Assembly: GCA_021772515.1 (NCBI GenBank)
Contig: JAJFLU010000007.1
Span: forward strand, 1 to 64,000
Direction: 5' to 3'
Origin: Opitutales bacterium
GTDB taxonomy: Bacteria; Verrucomicrobiota; Verrucomicrobiia; Opitutales; UBA2987
Length of the DNA stretch: 64,000 nt
The notes under the pieces were generated by a model. It was not told the origin of the DNA and did no database searches. It worked only from the letters and a program-made list of their open reading frames with translations. Both the position numbers and the translations under genes were made by a program. Every line of letters begins with the position of its first letter. Position 1 is the first letter of the stretch. Of this stretch, positions 24,666 through 33,088 are shown one piece after another.

Positions 24666-25640
24666 ATGAAGTTGGTGGCAATACTTTTTTGGACCGGGGG
24701 CATGGCCCTCCTGATCGGTCTTTTGGCCTGGCAGGGGTTCACCAAAATGGGGTCTGCGGTTGCCGCCACGGGTTGGGGGTTCCTGGCCGTGGGGGTTTTT
24801 TATATTGTGCCACTGACCACCGGCACCCTGTGCTGGCGCTCCCTGCAACACCCCAAGCACCGCCTGTCTTTTACCACTTTGTTGAGAATCCGGTGGATCA
24901 GCGGGGCCGTCAATAAGCTGGTGCCGGCGGGACAGATCGGGGCGGAATTCGTGCGCGCGCGACTGGCCTTACTGCGAGGAGTTCCCGGATCCGAAGCGGG
25001 GGCAAGTGTGGTCGTTGATGTAACGGTGGGAGTGGCCACGCAGGTGATTTTTACTTTATTGGGCATCCTCTTGCTATTTTTGATCGATGGCTATGGGGAC
25101 ACCCTTTTTGCCGCCATTTTGGGGGTCGCCATTTTTGGGTTCCTGATTTTCACCTTCTATCTCACCCAGCGTGGAGGGCTTTTTCTTAAATTGACCCGCA
25201 CTTTCGAGCGACTGGTCAATGTGGACAAATGGGGATCCGCCCTCGGCGGGGCGGGTGCGCTTGACGAAGCGGTGGCCGCGACCTACCGGCGAAGGGGCGA
25301 TTTTGCGCGGGCTTTTTCCTGGCGTCTGCTCGGCTGGATCCTCGGCTCGGGAGAAATCTGGATCGCCCTTTACTTTCTGGGTCACCCGATAAGCCTGTTC
25401 GAGGCGATCATGCTGGAAAGCCTGGGCTTGGCCGTGCGCAACGCCGCTTTTATGGTGCCGGGGGCGCTCGGTGTGCAGGAGGGGGGGTTCATGCTGCTGG
25501 GCACGCTGGCGGGCCTGCCCCCGGATATGGGCCTGGCTCTTTCTCTGGTCCTCAGGGTGCGTGAACTATTGATCGGCATCCCGGCGCTCCTGGCCTGGCA
25601 TTACACCGAGGGAATCCGCATCCTGGCCCGCGAATCCTGA
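24666..25640 (+). CDS. HpnL/AglD-type lysylphosphatidylglycerol synthase-TM (flippase-like) membrane protein
   Basis: A 324-residue integral membrane protein with about eight helices, of the LPG_synthase_TM/flippase-like superfamily. The C-terminal motif FMVPGALGVQEGGFMLLG and the following SLVLRVRELLIGIPAL are characteristic of the HpnL subgroup, known from hopanoid loci and other lipid-carrier pathways. RWISGAVNKLVPAGQIGAE in the second loop is also family-typical. It may help move a lipid-linked intermediate across the membrane, fitting the headgroup chemistry encoded just upstream, but no transport activity can be proven from sequence. A CTAG-bounded MITE follows 7 bases after the stop. 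Confidence 0.83.
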   Translation: MKLVAILFWTGGMALLIGLLAWQGFTKMGSAVAATGWGFLAVGVFYIVPLTTGTLCWRSLQHPKHRLSFTTLLRIRWISGAVNKLVPAGQIGAEFVRARLALLRGVPGSEAGASVVVDVTVGVATQVIFTLLGILLLFLIDGYGDTLFAAILGVAIFGFLIFTFYLTQRGGLFLKLTRTFERLVNVDKWGSALGGAGALDEAVAATYRRRGDFARAFSWRLLGWILGSGEIWIALYFLGHPISLFEAIMLESLGLAVRNAAFMVPGALGVQEGGFMLLGTLAGLPPDMGLALSLVLRVRELLIGIPALLAWHYTEGIRILARES

Positions 25641-25647
25641 CAACGCC

Positions 25648-25813
25648 CTAGGGCGTGTTAACACTTCGAGAAACGAAGATAAAAGATGGATTTTCGAGCC
25701 AAAAATGAGGTGAAAAGACGAGGCGAATGGGCATTCGTCGAGTTGATGAACACCTTTTTTGACCGAAAAGACGCTTTTAAGCTGATTTGAGTCGTAGTGT
25801 TAACACGCCCTAG
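25648..25813. mobile_element. 166-bp MITE with CTAG ends
   Basis: Perfect 18-base inverted ends CTAGGGCGTGTTAACACT at 25648-25665 and 25796-25813, with a GA-rich 130-base interior that encodes nothing. CTAG at both edges fits an IS5-group style target. No transposase of this type is in the window. The right end contains the stop codon of the cinA gene, which reads leftward into the element. Confidence 0.85.
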
Positions 25814-27096
25814 CAGGTCATGCTTTCGAGGACGTCTTCCACTTCATATTTTTTCAGCTTGCGTCGCATCCAGTCCAGGGCGGCATAAACCGCCCGTGAT
25901 TTAACCGCTTGGCGGTTGCCCGGATAAACGAGCCGATGGGACCAAACGCCGAGGGGTGAATGATAGCCCAAATAAACGGTTCCCACCGGGTTTTCAGGGG
26001 TGCCCCCATCGGGCCCGGCGAAACCGGTCACGCTGATGGCATAATCGGCGGAGAATTTTTCGGCGGCTCCCGTGGCCATGGCTGCGGCGCATTCGGCGCT
26101 GACCGACCCGTGCTGCTGGATGATGACATCGGGAACATCGAGTATCTCCACCTTGGCCTGGTTGTTGTAGGTGACGGCCCCTCCGACAAATACTTTCGAG
26201 GCTCCGGGAACATCTGTAAAGGCATTGGATAGGAGCCCTCCGGTGCAGGATTCGGCTACCGCAAGGTGCTTACCAAGACCCCGCAGATGGTTGAGAAGAA
26301 GAAACGCGAGGGATTCGTCTCCGAAGGTGACAAAATCATCGCCGATTACCTCCTGGCAAATCTCTCCAAGGGTCTGGATTTTTGACCATTCGAGGGGGTT
26401 CTCGGATCCACCGCTCAACCGAACATCGACCATCCCGTCGTGGGCGCAATAGGCCACAGACAGGCGATTGCCGTAGGAATCGAAGAGGGGTTTTAACCTG
26501 GTTTCAAGCGATGACTCACCGGCGCCACAGGTTCTCAATTGCAAATACGCCTGCTTTTCATCAATGAGACCTTCTGCCATCAGGCGCGGAAGCACTTGCC
26601 TCTCGAACATCGGGTAGAGTTCCATGGGCGGTCCGGGGAGCATGATGAGCCGTTTTCCGTCTTTCTCGAACCACAGCCCGGGCGCAGTCCCATAGCTGTT
26701 GGGAAGCGCCTCGAACCCTTCGATGACCTTCGCCTGACGGAAGTTGTTATCGGTCACGGGGCGCTCGAATTTTGCGAAACGCGCCCTTATTGCCTCCTCC
26801 ACACTGGTATCATGCACCAGATTCAGGCCGAGCACCCGTGCAATTGTCTCACGTGTAATATCATCGACGGTGGGGCCGAGCCCCCCGGTGGTTATCAGGA
26901 TATCCGCATTATTCCAGGCATCGAGAAAGGCGCGTTCGATTTCATCCTCATCATCGCGGATGACGATATTGCGCCGCATGGTAAGCCCGTAGCGGGCGAG
27001 GCAGCCGCCCAAATAGGTGAGGTGGCTGTTTTCGCGCAACCCGAGGAGCAGCTCATCACCCAGGGTAATGGTTTCAAGACGCAGGTTATTCTTCAT
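25810..27096 (-). CDS. cinA: CinA family protein (nicotinamide-nucleotide amidohydrolase type)
   Basis: A 428-residue two-domain protein. The N-terminal MoaB/MogA-like domain has TLGDELLLG, ITTGGLGPTVDDITRE and IMLPGPPMEL. The C-terminal CinA_C amidohydrolase domain has AVAESCTGGLLSNAFTDVPG, GGAVTYNNQAK and SVTGFAGPDGGTPENPVGTVY. The enzyme recycles pyridine nucleotide by deamidating NMN, and some homologues act on ADP-ribose. The ATG at 27096 is preferred over a TTG at 27105. The last residues and the TAG lie where the CTAG MITE inserted, so the C terminus was probably reshaped by that event. Confidence 0.93.
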   Translation of the reverse strand: MKNNLRLETITLGDELLLGLRENSHLTYLGGCLARYGLTMRRNIVIRDDEDEIERAFLDAWNNADILITTGGLGPTVDDITRETIARVLGLNLVHDTSVEEAIRARFAKFERPVTDNNFRQAKVIEGFEALPNSYGTAPGLWFEKDGKRLIMLPGPPMELYPMFERQVLPRLMAEGLIDEKQAYLQLRTCGAGESSLETRLKPLFDSYGNRLSVAYCAHDGMVDVRLSGGSENPLEWSKIQTLGEICQEVIGDDFVTFGDESLAFLLLNHLRGLGKHLAVAESCTGGLLSNAFTDVPGASKVFVGGAVTYNNQAKVEILDVPDVIIQQHGSVSAECAAAMATGAAEKFSADYAISVTGFAGPDGGTPENPVGTVYLGYHSPLGVWSHRLVYPGNRQAVKSRAVYAALDWMRRKLKKYEVEDVLESMTC

Positions 27097-27149
27097 GGCG
27101 AGCAACAGTGTTAGATCATAATGTCGAGGTGGAACAGCGCGGATTCAAG

Positions 27150-27262
27150 GAGGTTCTTAAAAATCATCCTCTTCGTATTACTCTTCCTCTCTATCTTCAT
27201 CCGATTTTCTTTTATTAGCAAATTCTTACCTACTAATAGAGAAATACCAAGAGGATGACGAG
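27150..27262. repeat. Polypyrimidine/polypurine intergenic segment with inverted arms
   Basis: CATCCTCTTCG with further CTCTTCCTC runs on one side, and AAGAGGATGACGAGGAG on the other, separated by an AT-rich centre, giving an imperfect long hairpin. Word use (GAAGAGGATGACGAGG) resembles the segments at 18036-18120 and 54661-54923. With MITE copy 2 it accounts for most of the 530-base gap before uvrC. Confidence 0.45.
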
Positions 27263-27336
27263 GAGAAAGAGTTTAAGGGTAAGTTTGGATCATCGAGGTC
27301 GAGGTGGACTTGTCTTGGAGTTTGTTATTCCTTTAT

Positions 27337-27614
27337 TAGAACCTATCTCAACTTCGATGATGATGATGCAGAGAGCAATTATATATTTTGAGCAAGGCGC
27401 GACTGGGCTAACCGGGCTGGAAGCCCTGTGGCCCCGTCGGAACGCCGCTCAAAACCATAATTGCCTCTGTCCGCAGGATTTGTGCGGCACGCAGGCACCT
27501 GCGGCGTTGGCTTGCACCCGAAGGGCATCTAGCCCATCGTGATGCAAATCCGCCTGGCATCTGCCCCCGTGGCGCTACAAACATCATTCATCCGCGAATT
27601 TGAGATAGGTTCTA
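27337..27614. mobile_element. 278-bp MITE, copy 2 (TA-bounded, non-autonomous)
   Basis: Identical in length and layout to copy 1: TAGAACCTATCTCAACTT at the left end, AATTTGAGATAGGTTCTA at the right, and the same GATGATGATGCAGAG and ATCATTCATCCGC internal landmarks in the same orientation. One base in the left inverted repeat has drifted. It ends 19 bases before the uvrC start codon, so like copy 1 it sits in a promoter position. Confidence 0.85.
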
Positions 27615-27633
27615 TAAACGAACAGGATAAAAA

Positions 27634-29112
27634 ATGCCAACCCCGGATTCCAATAATTTAAAAGAAAAAGTGCGACGGCTCCCCCACGACCCCGGTGTTT
27701 ACTTGATGAAGGACCGATTGGGGCGAATTATTTATGTGGGCAAGGCGAAGGATTTGAAAAAACGGGTTTCGAGTTATTTTCAGCCCTCCCGCCGTTTCGC
27801 AGCCCAACAGCCAAAAGTGGCGGCGATGGTCGATCTCATTTACAGCTTTGAGACCATCGATGTAAAATCCGAGGCCGAGGCCCTTTTGCTCGAAGGCAAA
27901 CTGATCAAACAATGGAAGCCCAAATACAATACGGACTTTACCGACGATAAACGCTTTCTGCTCGTGCGGGTGGATTTGCAAAACGAAATGCCCCGTTTTC
28001 GGCTCACCCGATTCCGCAAAGAGGACGCCTCGACCTACTATGGACCCTTCGCCCACTCCGGCTTCCTCCGCAAAACACTGGCCCAATTGCGACTCCGGTT
28101 TGGCATCCTGCTCGGTGATGCCAGCCCCATCCGCCAAGCCGACGGCTCATGGATGCTCTACGACGATGTCCGCAGTGAAATTTACGGCCACCCAAATCAT
28201 CTTTCGGGCGAGGAATATCGAAGCCGGGTGGAAAATGCCTGCATCTTTCTCGAAGGGAAATCCCGCGATTGGCTGGTCGAACTGAAAGCCGATATGATGG
28301 CTGCGTCCGAAAAAAAGCATTACGAAAAAGCGGCCCTGTTGCGGAATATCGTCTTTGCGCTGGAAAAAACCATCCTCAAAACCCGCAAGTTCGAGCGCGA
28401 TCACGGTGTTTTCAATGGTGAGAAGGCTCGTGACGCTCTCAGGGAGTTGCAGGAAAAACTCAATCTTCCCGCCCCACCTCGGGTCATGGAGTGTTTCGAC
28501 ATCAGCCATATTTCGGGAACCTTCGTGGTGGCATCGATGGTCCAATTCTCCGAAGGCCGCCCGGACCGGCAGAAATACCGGCATTACAAAATCAAGAGCT
28601 TTATTGGAAATGATGATTACCGCGCCATGGAGGAGGTTGTCGGCCGTCGCTATCGTCGCCTCGACAAGGAGGGAAAACCACTGCCCGATCTCGTCGTAAT
28701 CGATGGCGGCAGAGGTCAACTCACCTCGGCATTGAAAGCCTTTTTGGCGCTTGGTATGGAACCTCCGCCGATGGTCGGGTTGGCCAAGAAACTGGAGACC
28801 CTGGTTTTCTGCGATGAACGGGAGCCACTCAATTTACCGGAACGCAGCGAGGGCCTGAAAATGCTCCAGCGGCTCAGGGATGAAGCCCACCGGTTCGCCA
28901 ATACCTTTAATGCCCAACTCCGATCGCGGCGCATGAAAGAAACCGTGCTGGATGATTTTCCAGGGCTCGGCCCGGTCCGGCGAAAAGCGCTTCTCGACCA
29001 TTTTAAAAGCATCAGTCATATGAAAAAGGCCACCCCCGAGGAACTTCGCGCAGTCAAAGGAGTCGGAGATAAAAACAGTCGGCGGCTGCATACTTTTTTG
29101 CAAAATTTATAG
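27634..29112 (+). CDS. uvrC: Excinuclease ABC subunit C, short variant without the cysteine cluster
   Basis: A 492-residue UvrC homologue; classical UvrC is about 600. Present in order: GIY-YIG nuclease domain (GVYLMKDRLGRIIYVGKAKD), a middle region, the UVR motif (HYEKAALLRNIVFALE), the RNase H-like endonuclease (MECFDISHISGT, VVIDGGRGQL), and a helix-hairpin-helix end (PGLGPVRRKALLDHF, VKGVGDKNSRRL). The four cysteines that normally lie between the nuclease and UVR regions are absent, and some 100 residues usually found between UVR and ECFDISH are missing. It makes the dual incisions in nucleotide excision repair. MITE copy 2 lies directly upstream. Confidence 0.9.
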   Translation: MPTPDSNNLKEKVRRLPHDPGVYLMKDRLGRIIYVGKAKDLKKRVSSYFQPSRRFAAQQPKVAAMVDLIYSFETIDVKSEAEALLLEGKLIKQWKPKYNTDFTDDKRFLLVRVDLQNEMPRFRLTRFRKEDASTYYGPFAHSGFLRKTLAQLRLRFGILLGDASPIRQADGSWMLYDDVRSEIYGHPNHLSGEEYRSRVENACIFLEGKSRDWLVELKADMMAASEKKHYEKAALLRNIVFALEKTILKTRKFERDHGVFNGEKARDALRELQEKLNLPAPPRVMECFDISHISGTFVVASMVQFSEGRPDRQKYRHYKIKSFIGNDDYRAMEEVVGRRYRRLDKEGKPLPDLVVIDGGRGQLTSALKAFLALGMEPPPMVGLAKKLETLVFCDEREPLNLPERSEGLKMLQRLRDEAHRFANTFNAQLRSRRMKETVLDDFPGLGPVRRKALLDHFKSISHMKKATPEELRAVKGVGDKNSRRLHTFLQNL

Positions 29113-29197
29113 CGTGTAAATGCGCTTGCCAACCACAGATAGCGAACTTAACTATTACCCAGAACTACTATTTAATCATATTCGTGGGGAATTTTTT

Positions 29198-29572
29198 ATG
29201 CAAAAAGAAATGGATGTATCAGCGGGGAAGAATGTAATTCAGCAGGACGAAGTCGGCCAGGGATTTTTTATTCTCAAGTCCGGTTCACTCGAAGTTCTGA
29301 AGGACGATGTTCTACTGAGTGTGCTCATGTTTCCGGGAACAATTTTTGGAGAAATGGGGGATATTTTGGGAAAACCACGCACTTGCACGGTACGCGCTAA
29401 AACCGACACCAAGGTTCTCCATGTGTCCGATGGCGACTTGGAGAGTCTGATTCGGGAGAGCCCGGAAATCGCTCTTAAAATAATCAAAACCCTGGCTACG
29501 AGGCTCGATCGCACGACTCAGAAACTGGCCAGCGCGACCAAGGAATCGACCATTTGGTCCGTTAAGGGTTAA
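29198..29572 (+). CDS. Single-domain cyclic nucleotide-binding (CAP_ED-like) protein
   Basis: A 124-residue protein from the ATG at 29198, chosen over 29120 because GTGGGGA lies 7 bases upstream and the resulting length matches the paralogue at 35424 (125 residues). The beta-roll words AGKNVIQQDEVGQGFFILKS, GTIFGEMGDILGKPRTCTVRA and the helix that follows are the Crp-type effector fold. There is no DNA-binding domain, and the phosphate-binding cassette (FGEMGDILGKPRTCT) only partly matches the cAMP consensus. It may be a stand-alone sensor or regulatory subunit. Confidence 0.75.
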   Translation: MQKEMDVSAGKNVIQQDEVGQGFFILKSGSLEVLKDDVLLSVLMFPGTIFGEMGDILGKPRTCTVRAKTDTKVLHVSDGDLESLIRESPEIALKIIKTLATRLDRTTQKLASATKESTIWSVKG

Positions 29573-29611
29573 TGGCCCTCTCGTTCCTTTTGGGGAGAAA
29601 CTTAGAATTCC

Positions 29612-30118
29612 ATGAAAGTGGTAATTTTGGCGTGCTCACTTCTTCTTGGGGGACTCGTGATGCTGATGGCCGAACCGATTGAAGTGGGTGAGGACGCCCC
29701 CAAGGTCAAAGGGATTTCAGAAACGGGCGCCAAGGTCCGGTTTGATGATTATTACAAAAAGGGGGCCGTGCTCGTCTATTTTTACCCCAAGGCCGACACT
29801 CCCGGCTGCACCACTCAAGCCTGCAATCTTCGCGATGCCTATACCACTTTGGAAGAGGCCGGGGTTTTCGTCCTTGGAGTGAGCATGGACACCCCGGAGG
29901 CGCAGTTGGCTTTTAAGGAGAAATATCACCTGCCGTTCACTCTCATAGCCGATCCAAAGGGAAAAGTCGTCAAGGCGTTCGGCGTACCCTATGTGGAAAC
30001 CTACGCCCGCCGCCAGGCGTTTTTGATAAAAGACGGCAAGATTGTCTGGCGAGACCTCCAGGCCACACCGGCGACCCAGGCCCAGGACGCCCTGGCCGCT
30101 CTGGAACAAGCGCAATAG
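29612..30118 (+). CDS. Exported peroxiredoxin (PrxQ/Bcp-like)
   Basis: A 168-residue thioredoxin-fold peroxidase. A signal peptide (about residues 1-20) precedes the domain. YFYPKADTPGCTTQACNLRD carries the peroxidatic Cys, with a second Cys five residues later, the Bcp/PrxQ arrangement. VLGVSMDTPEAQLAFKEKY and FTLIADPKGKVVKAFGV complete the family pattern. It reduces peroxides using thiol donors, here outside the cytoplasm. The following gene encodes a di-haem peroxidase-like cytochrome, so this stretch has a peroxide-defence flavour, although a 160-base gap separates them. Confidence 0.9.
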   Translation: MKVVILACSLLLGGLVMLMAEPIEVGEDAPKVKGISETGAKVRFDDYYKKGAVLVYFYPKADTPGCTTQACNLRDAYTTLEEAGVFVLGVSMDTPEAQLAFKEKYHLPFTLIADPKGKVVKAFGVPYVETYARRQAFLIKDGKIVWRDLQATPATQAQDALAALEQAQ

Positions 30119-30281
30119 GCTCCCTCTTCCCCGGGCATATCCTCCGGGAGCCCAAATTATTTGCTCATCGCGCAACAAGAATCGTCGCTTTCTATTTTGA
30201 TTACTCAAAATAATCTTGACTATCTCTCAAATTAACCGTTTAGAGTCGTGATAATTAAGCCAATTTTCGGCGCATAATCCA

Positions 30282-32177
30282 ATGATCTTATCGCTCAAAA
30301 CTTTACGTAAATACGAGATACACTCTTTTCGTGGTCGTTGGCTTATTCAATTTTTCCGGGTTTCTGCCGTGCTGCTGATTTATTCCTTTCAGGGCGGCGG
30401 CCCGGCTCTGGCCCATATAATACCCAAGGAAAACCTCCACCCGGTGACGGAGGCCTACCGTCGTTCCGTTTTTGTTCTCAACCTCAACCCGATTGCATGG
30501 GACGTTGTGCATCGGGACGCGAAAACGATTGCCGGTTACCGTTCCAGTATTGGATTTGGCGAAAAAAAGGCGTTGGGGGAAAACTACGATGCGCGGGCGG
30601 TATTCCGGGAACTGACAAGGGATGTCTCCGCCATTTGCCTGCATCATCTAAGCAATGCCGTGGCGCTTTTCGAGGAACCTGAGCAAGCGATCGAGGAAGT
30701 GAAAAAAGCCCAAGCGGTCTGGATGGCTTTCAGCGAATTTCTTCAAAAAACCGACCCCGACGGCTATTTTCGACTGGGGCAAAGCTGGCTCGGCATGGCC
30801 AATGCGCTCGGTTCCCGCGGCTTGCTCGGCATCGGGGCTGTGGAGGCCGACCGCGAGGGTTTTAACCGGGCCGCCAAGGGGGTTATCGATTATTTGGAGT
30901 CGAATTTCGGTAAAAATTATGAACCGCCGAAAAATGGAAAATTGGCGCCTTTTCCGGTCAATAGCCCGACCTACAAACCCAAGGCACGATTTGCGCTGAG
31001 GCTTCCTCCGGGCAACAATATCAACAAACAAATACCCCGCCCGCGCCAAATTCTCAACATGGCCTCCCGAGGCGTGGACGAGAGCGATACGCCCCTCATT
31101 GCCGTCGGCGATATGGCATTTGACAGCGCTTTTATCTATGGCGAACCCATGCGCTCGATTGGGATGTCCTGCAATTCCTGCCACAACAAAAGCATCACCA
31201 ACCCGAATTTTTTCATACCCGGTCTATCCCAAAGAGAGGGCGGCATGGATGTTTCCAACAGTTTTTTTGCCCCCCATGCCAACAACGGCCATTTCGACCC
31301 AATCGATATTCCCGACCTGCGGGGAATCCGGTTCACGGCTCCCTACGGGCGCAACGGGCGATTCGCTTCCCTGCGGGAGTTTGCCCGCAATGTGATTGTA
31401 AACGAGTTTAACGGTCCCGAGCCGGAGCCGGTGATACTGGATGGATTAGTCGCCTATATGAACGAATTCGATTTTCTCCCCAACAGGTATTTGGAAAAAG
31501 ATGGACGGCTGGCCAATGAAACCACGCCGGAAGCCCGTCTAGGGGAAAAGCTGTTCAACAAACCTTTTTCCCAAATGGGCGGAATGAGCTGCGCGAGCTG
31601 TCACATACCTTCGGCAAATTTCGTGGATCACAAACGCCACGACATCGGCAGCATTGAGGGTGCCGGATCGACGGGGAAGGACGGCGCTTTGGATACTCCG
31701 ACTCTGCTCGGCATCCTCTGGTCCCCACCCTATTTTCACGATGGCAGCCAACCCACCCTTCGCTCGGTCGTCAATTGGTTTGACCAAACCTACCGGCTCA
31801 ACCTGAAAACGGGTGAAATCGAGAATTTGACCGCATATCTGGAAACCGTGGGCGGCGGGACGGACCCCTATGAGGACACCCCTTACTACCTCGATGCCGA
31901 AATGGAGGAGTTTTACTTTTTCATCTCCGCCTACGAATTTTTGGCGGAAAAAAACCTCCTGAACGCCATCGACATCACTTTCCAGACAATTGCCCTGGAA
32001 ATCCGCAATCACAAATGGGAATTACAGGATCTGCAATACCTTCCCGTAATGGAAAAAATGGCTGATGTTATGGATGAAGCCCACGCCGCCAATCAATCGG
32101 GGAATTTCGAGCAGGTGAGGGAAAAGGTCGCCGAATACCGGGCGCTTTATGCCGAAAATAAAGAGGTTTTAAAATGA
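30282..32177 (+). CDS. Di-haem cytochrome c peroxidase/MauG-like protein
   Basis: A 631-residue exported protein, longer than typical bacterial cytochrome c peroxidases (about 330-350). An N-terminal hydrophobic segment (about residues 23-40) is followed by some 240 residues without haem motifs, then two CxxCH sites: CNSCHNK (297-301) and CASCHIP (437-441). DTPTLLGILWSPPYFHDGS and LRSVVNWFD after the second site are typical of the CCP/MauG family. It reduces peroxide or oxidises a protein or metal substrate in the periplasm. Its TGA overlaps the ATG of the following periplasmic binding protein (ATGA), so the two are translationally coupled. Confidence 0.85.
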   Translation: MILSLKTLRKYEIHSFRGRWLIQFFRVSAVLLIYSFQGGGPALAHIIPKENLHPVTEAYRRSVFVLNLNPIAWDVVHRDAKTIAGYRSSIGFGEKKALGENYDARAVFRELTRDVSAICLHHLSNAVALFEEPEQAIEEVKKAQAVWMAFSEFLQKTDPDGYFRLGQSWLGMANALGSRGLLGIGAVEADREGFNRAAKGVIDYLESNFGKNYEPPKNGKLAPFPVNSPTYKPKARFALRLPPGNNINKQIPRPRQILNMASRGVDESDTPLIAVGDMAFDSAFIYGEPMRSIGMSCNSCHNKSITNPNFFIPGLSQREGGMDVSNSFFAPHANNGHFDPIDIPDLRGIRFTAPYGRNGRFASLREFARNVIVNEFNGPEPEPVILDGLVAYMNEFDFLPNRYLEKDGRLANETTPEARLGEKLFNKPFSQMGGMSCASCHIPSANFVDHKRHDIGSIEGAGSTGKDGALDTPTLLGILWSPPYFHDGSQPTLRSVVNWFDQTYRLNLKTGEIENLTAYLETVGGGTDPYEDTPYYLDAEMEEFYFFISAYEFLAEKNLLNAIDITFQTIALEIRNHKWELQDLQYLPVMEKMADVMDEAHAANQSGNFEQVREKVAEYRALYAENKEVLK

Positions 32178-33079
32178 GTATGAGCATAAATATGAAAATA
32201 ATTTCGGTTATTCTGGCGGCGATTCTAACCGGTGCCGCAGCATTTGGGGAGGAAACCAAGGACCAAACACTCAACATTGCCTTCATCTCCTATGCCAATC
32301 CCCAACAGGTGGCCTACGACAGCGAAGCCATTCTGAAATACCTGGAGCCCCGGTTGGGAATTCCGGTGAAAGGATTTATCACGCTGGATTACGGCTCGTC
32401 CATTGAGGCGATGCGCTCCGATAAAGCAGACCTCGCCTTCGTCGATCCTCTGGCCTTCATGATGGCCCATGAGCAGATCGGAGCCGTTCCTCTGCTGCTC
32501 GAAGTTTACCAAAACGGCCCCTCCTACCATGCCTCCGTCTGGGTCCGGCGGGACGGTTCGGCGGCCAAGCTGGAAGACTTGAAGGGCAAAACAATTGCCT
32601 ATGCGGATCAGGTTGACATGTCGGGTCATCTTTTGCCGAGGAACGTTTTCAACCGGGCCGGACTTTTGCGGGGAAACCGACCGGAGGGGAATTTTTTCAA
32701 GCAGGTGTATTTCGCGGGAGGCGACGAGCAGGCCATCCGGGCGGTTCTCAATGGCTTTGTCGAAGCCGCCGGAATCAGCCAATACGCGTATTTGCTTCTC
32801 CGGCCCGAGGAGCGCGATCTGGTCATGCCCATCGCTAATTCGATCGAAAGCCCCTCCCACCTGATTATGGCCCGAAAGGGACTCCCCGAAGAGGTGCGTG
32901 AAAAATTAAAGGACGCGCTTTTGGCTCTGGATTGGAAAAAACCGGAAGATAAAGTCATTCTGGACAAACTCTATGGGGTTCGCGGGTTTTCGGCAGCCAG
33001 CCTTTCCGATTTTTCGGAAGTTGCCAAAATCGCCGCCCGGCACGGGTTCGTGAAAAACCCCGATTTATTTTCCGAGTAA
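32174..33079 (+). CDS. PhnD-family periplasmic substrate-binding protein
   Basis: A 301-residue protein with a signal peptide (hydrophobic core about residues 7-22). It has the PhnD/phosphonate-binding layout: LNIAFISYANPQQVAYDSEAIL, VKGFITLDYGSSIEAMRSDKADLAFVDPLAF, GPSYHASVWVRRDGSA with EDLKGKTIAYAD, and VYFAGGDEQAIRAVLNGFVEAAG. The fold binds phosphate, phosphite, phosphonates and other small anions. Overlap with the upstream di-haem cytochrome and the DtxR gene downstream raise the possibility of another ligand, such as a metal complex. It is the first of a PhnD-PhnC-PhnE set. Confidence 0.85.
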   Translation: MSMSINMKIISVILAAILTGAAAFGEETKDQTLNIAFISYANPQQVAYDSEAILKYLEPRLGIPVKGFITLDYGSSIEAMRSDKADLAFVDPLAFMMAHEQIGAVPLLLEVYQNGPSYHASVWVRRDGSAAKLEDLKGKTIAYADQVDMSGHLLPRNVFNRAGLLRGNRPEGNFFKQVYFAGGDEQAIRAVLNGFVEAAGISQYAYLLLRPEERDLVMPIANSIESPSHLIMARKGLPEEVREKLKDALLALDWKKPEDKVILDKLYGVRGFSAASLSDFSEVAKIAARHGFVKNPDLFSE

Positions 33080-33088
33080 TTTTACTTT

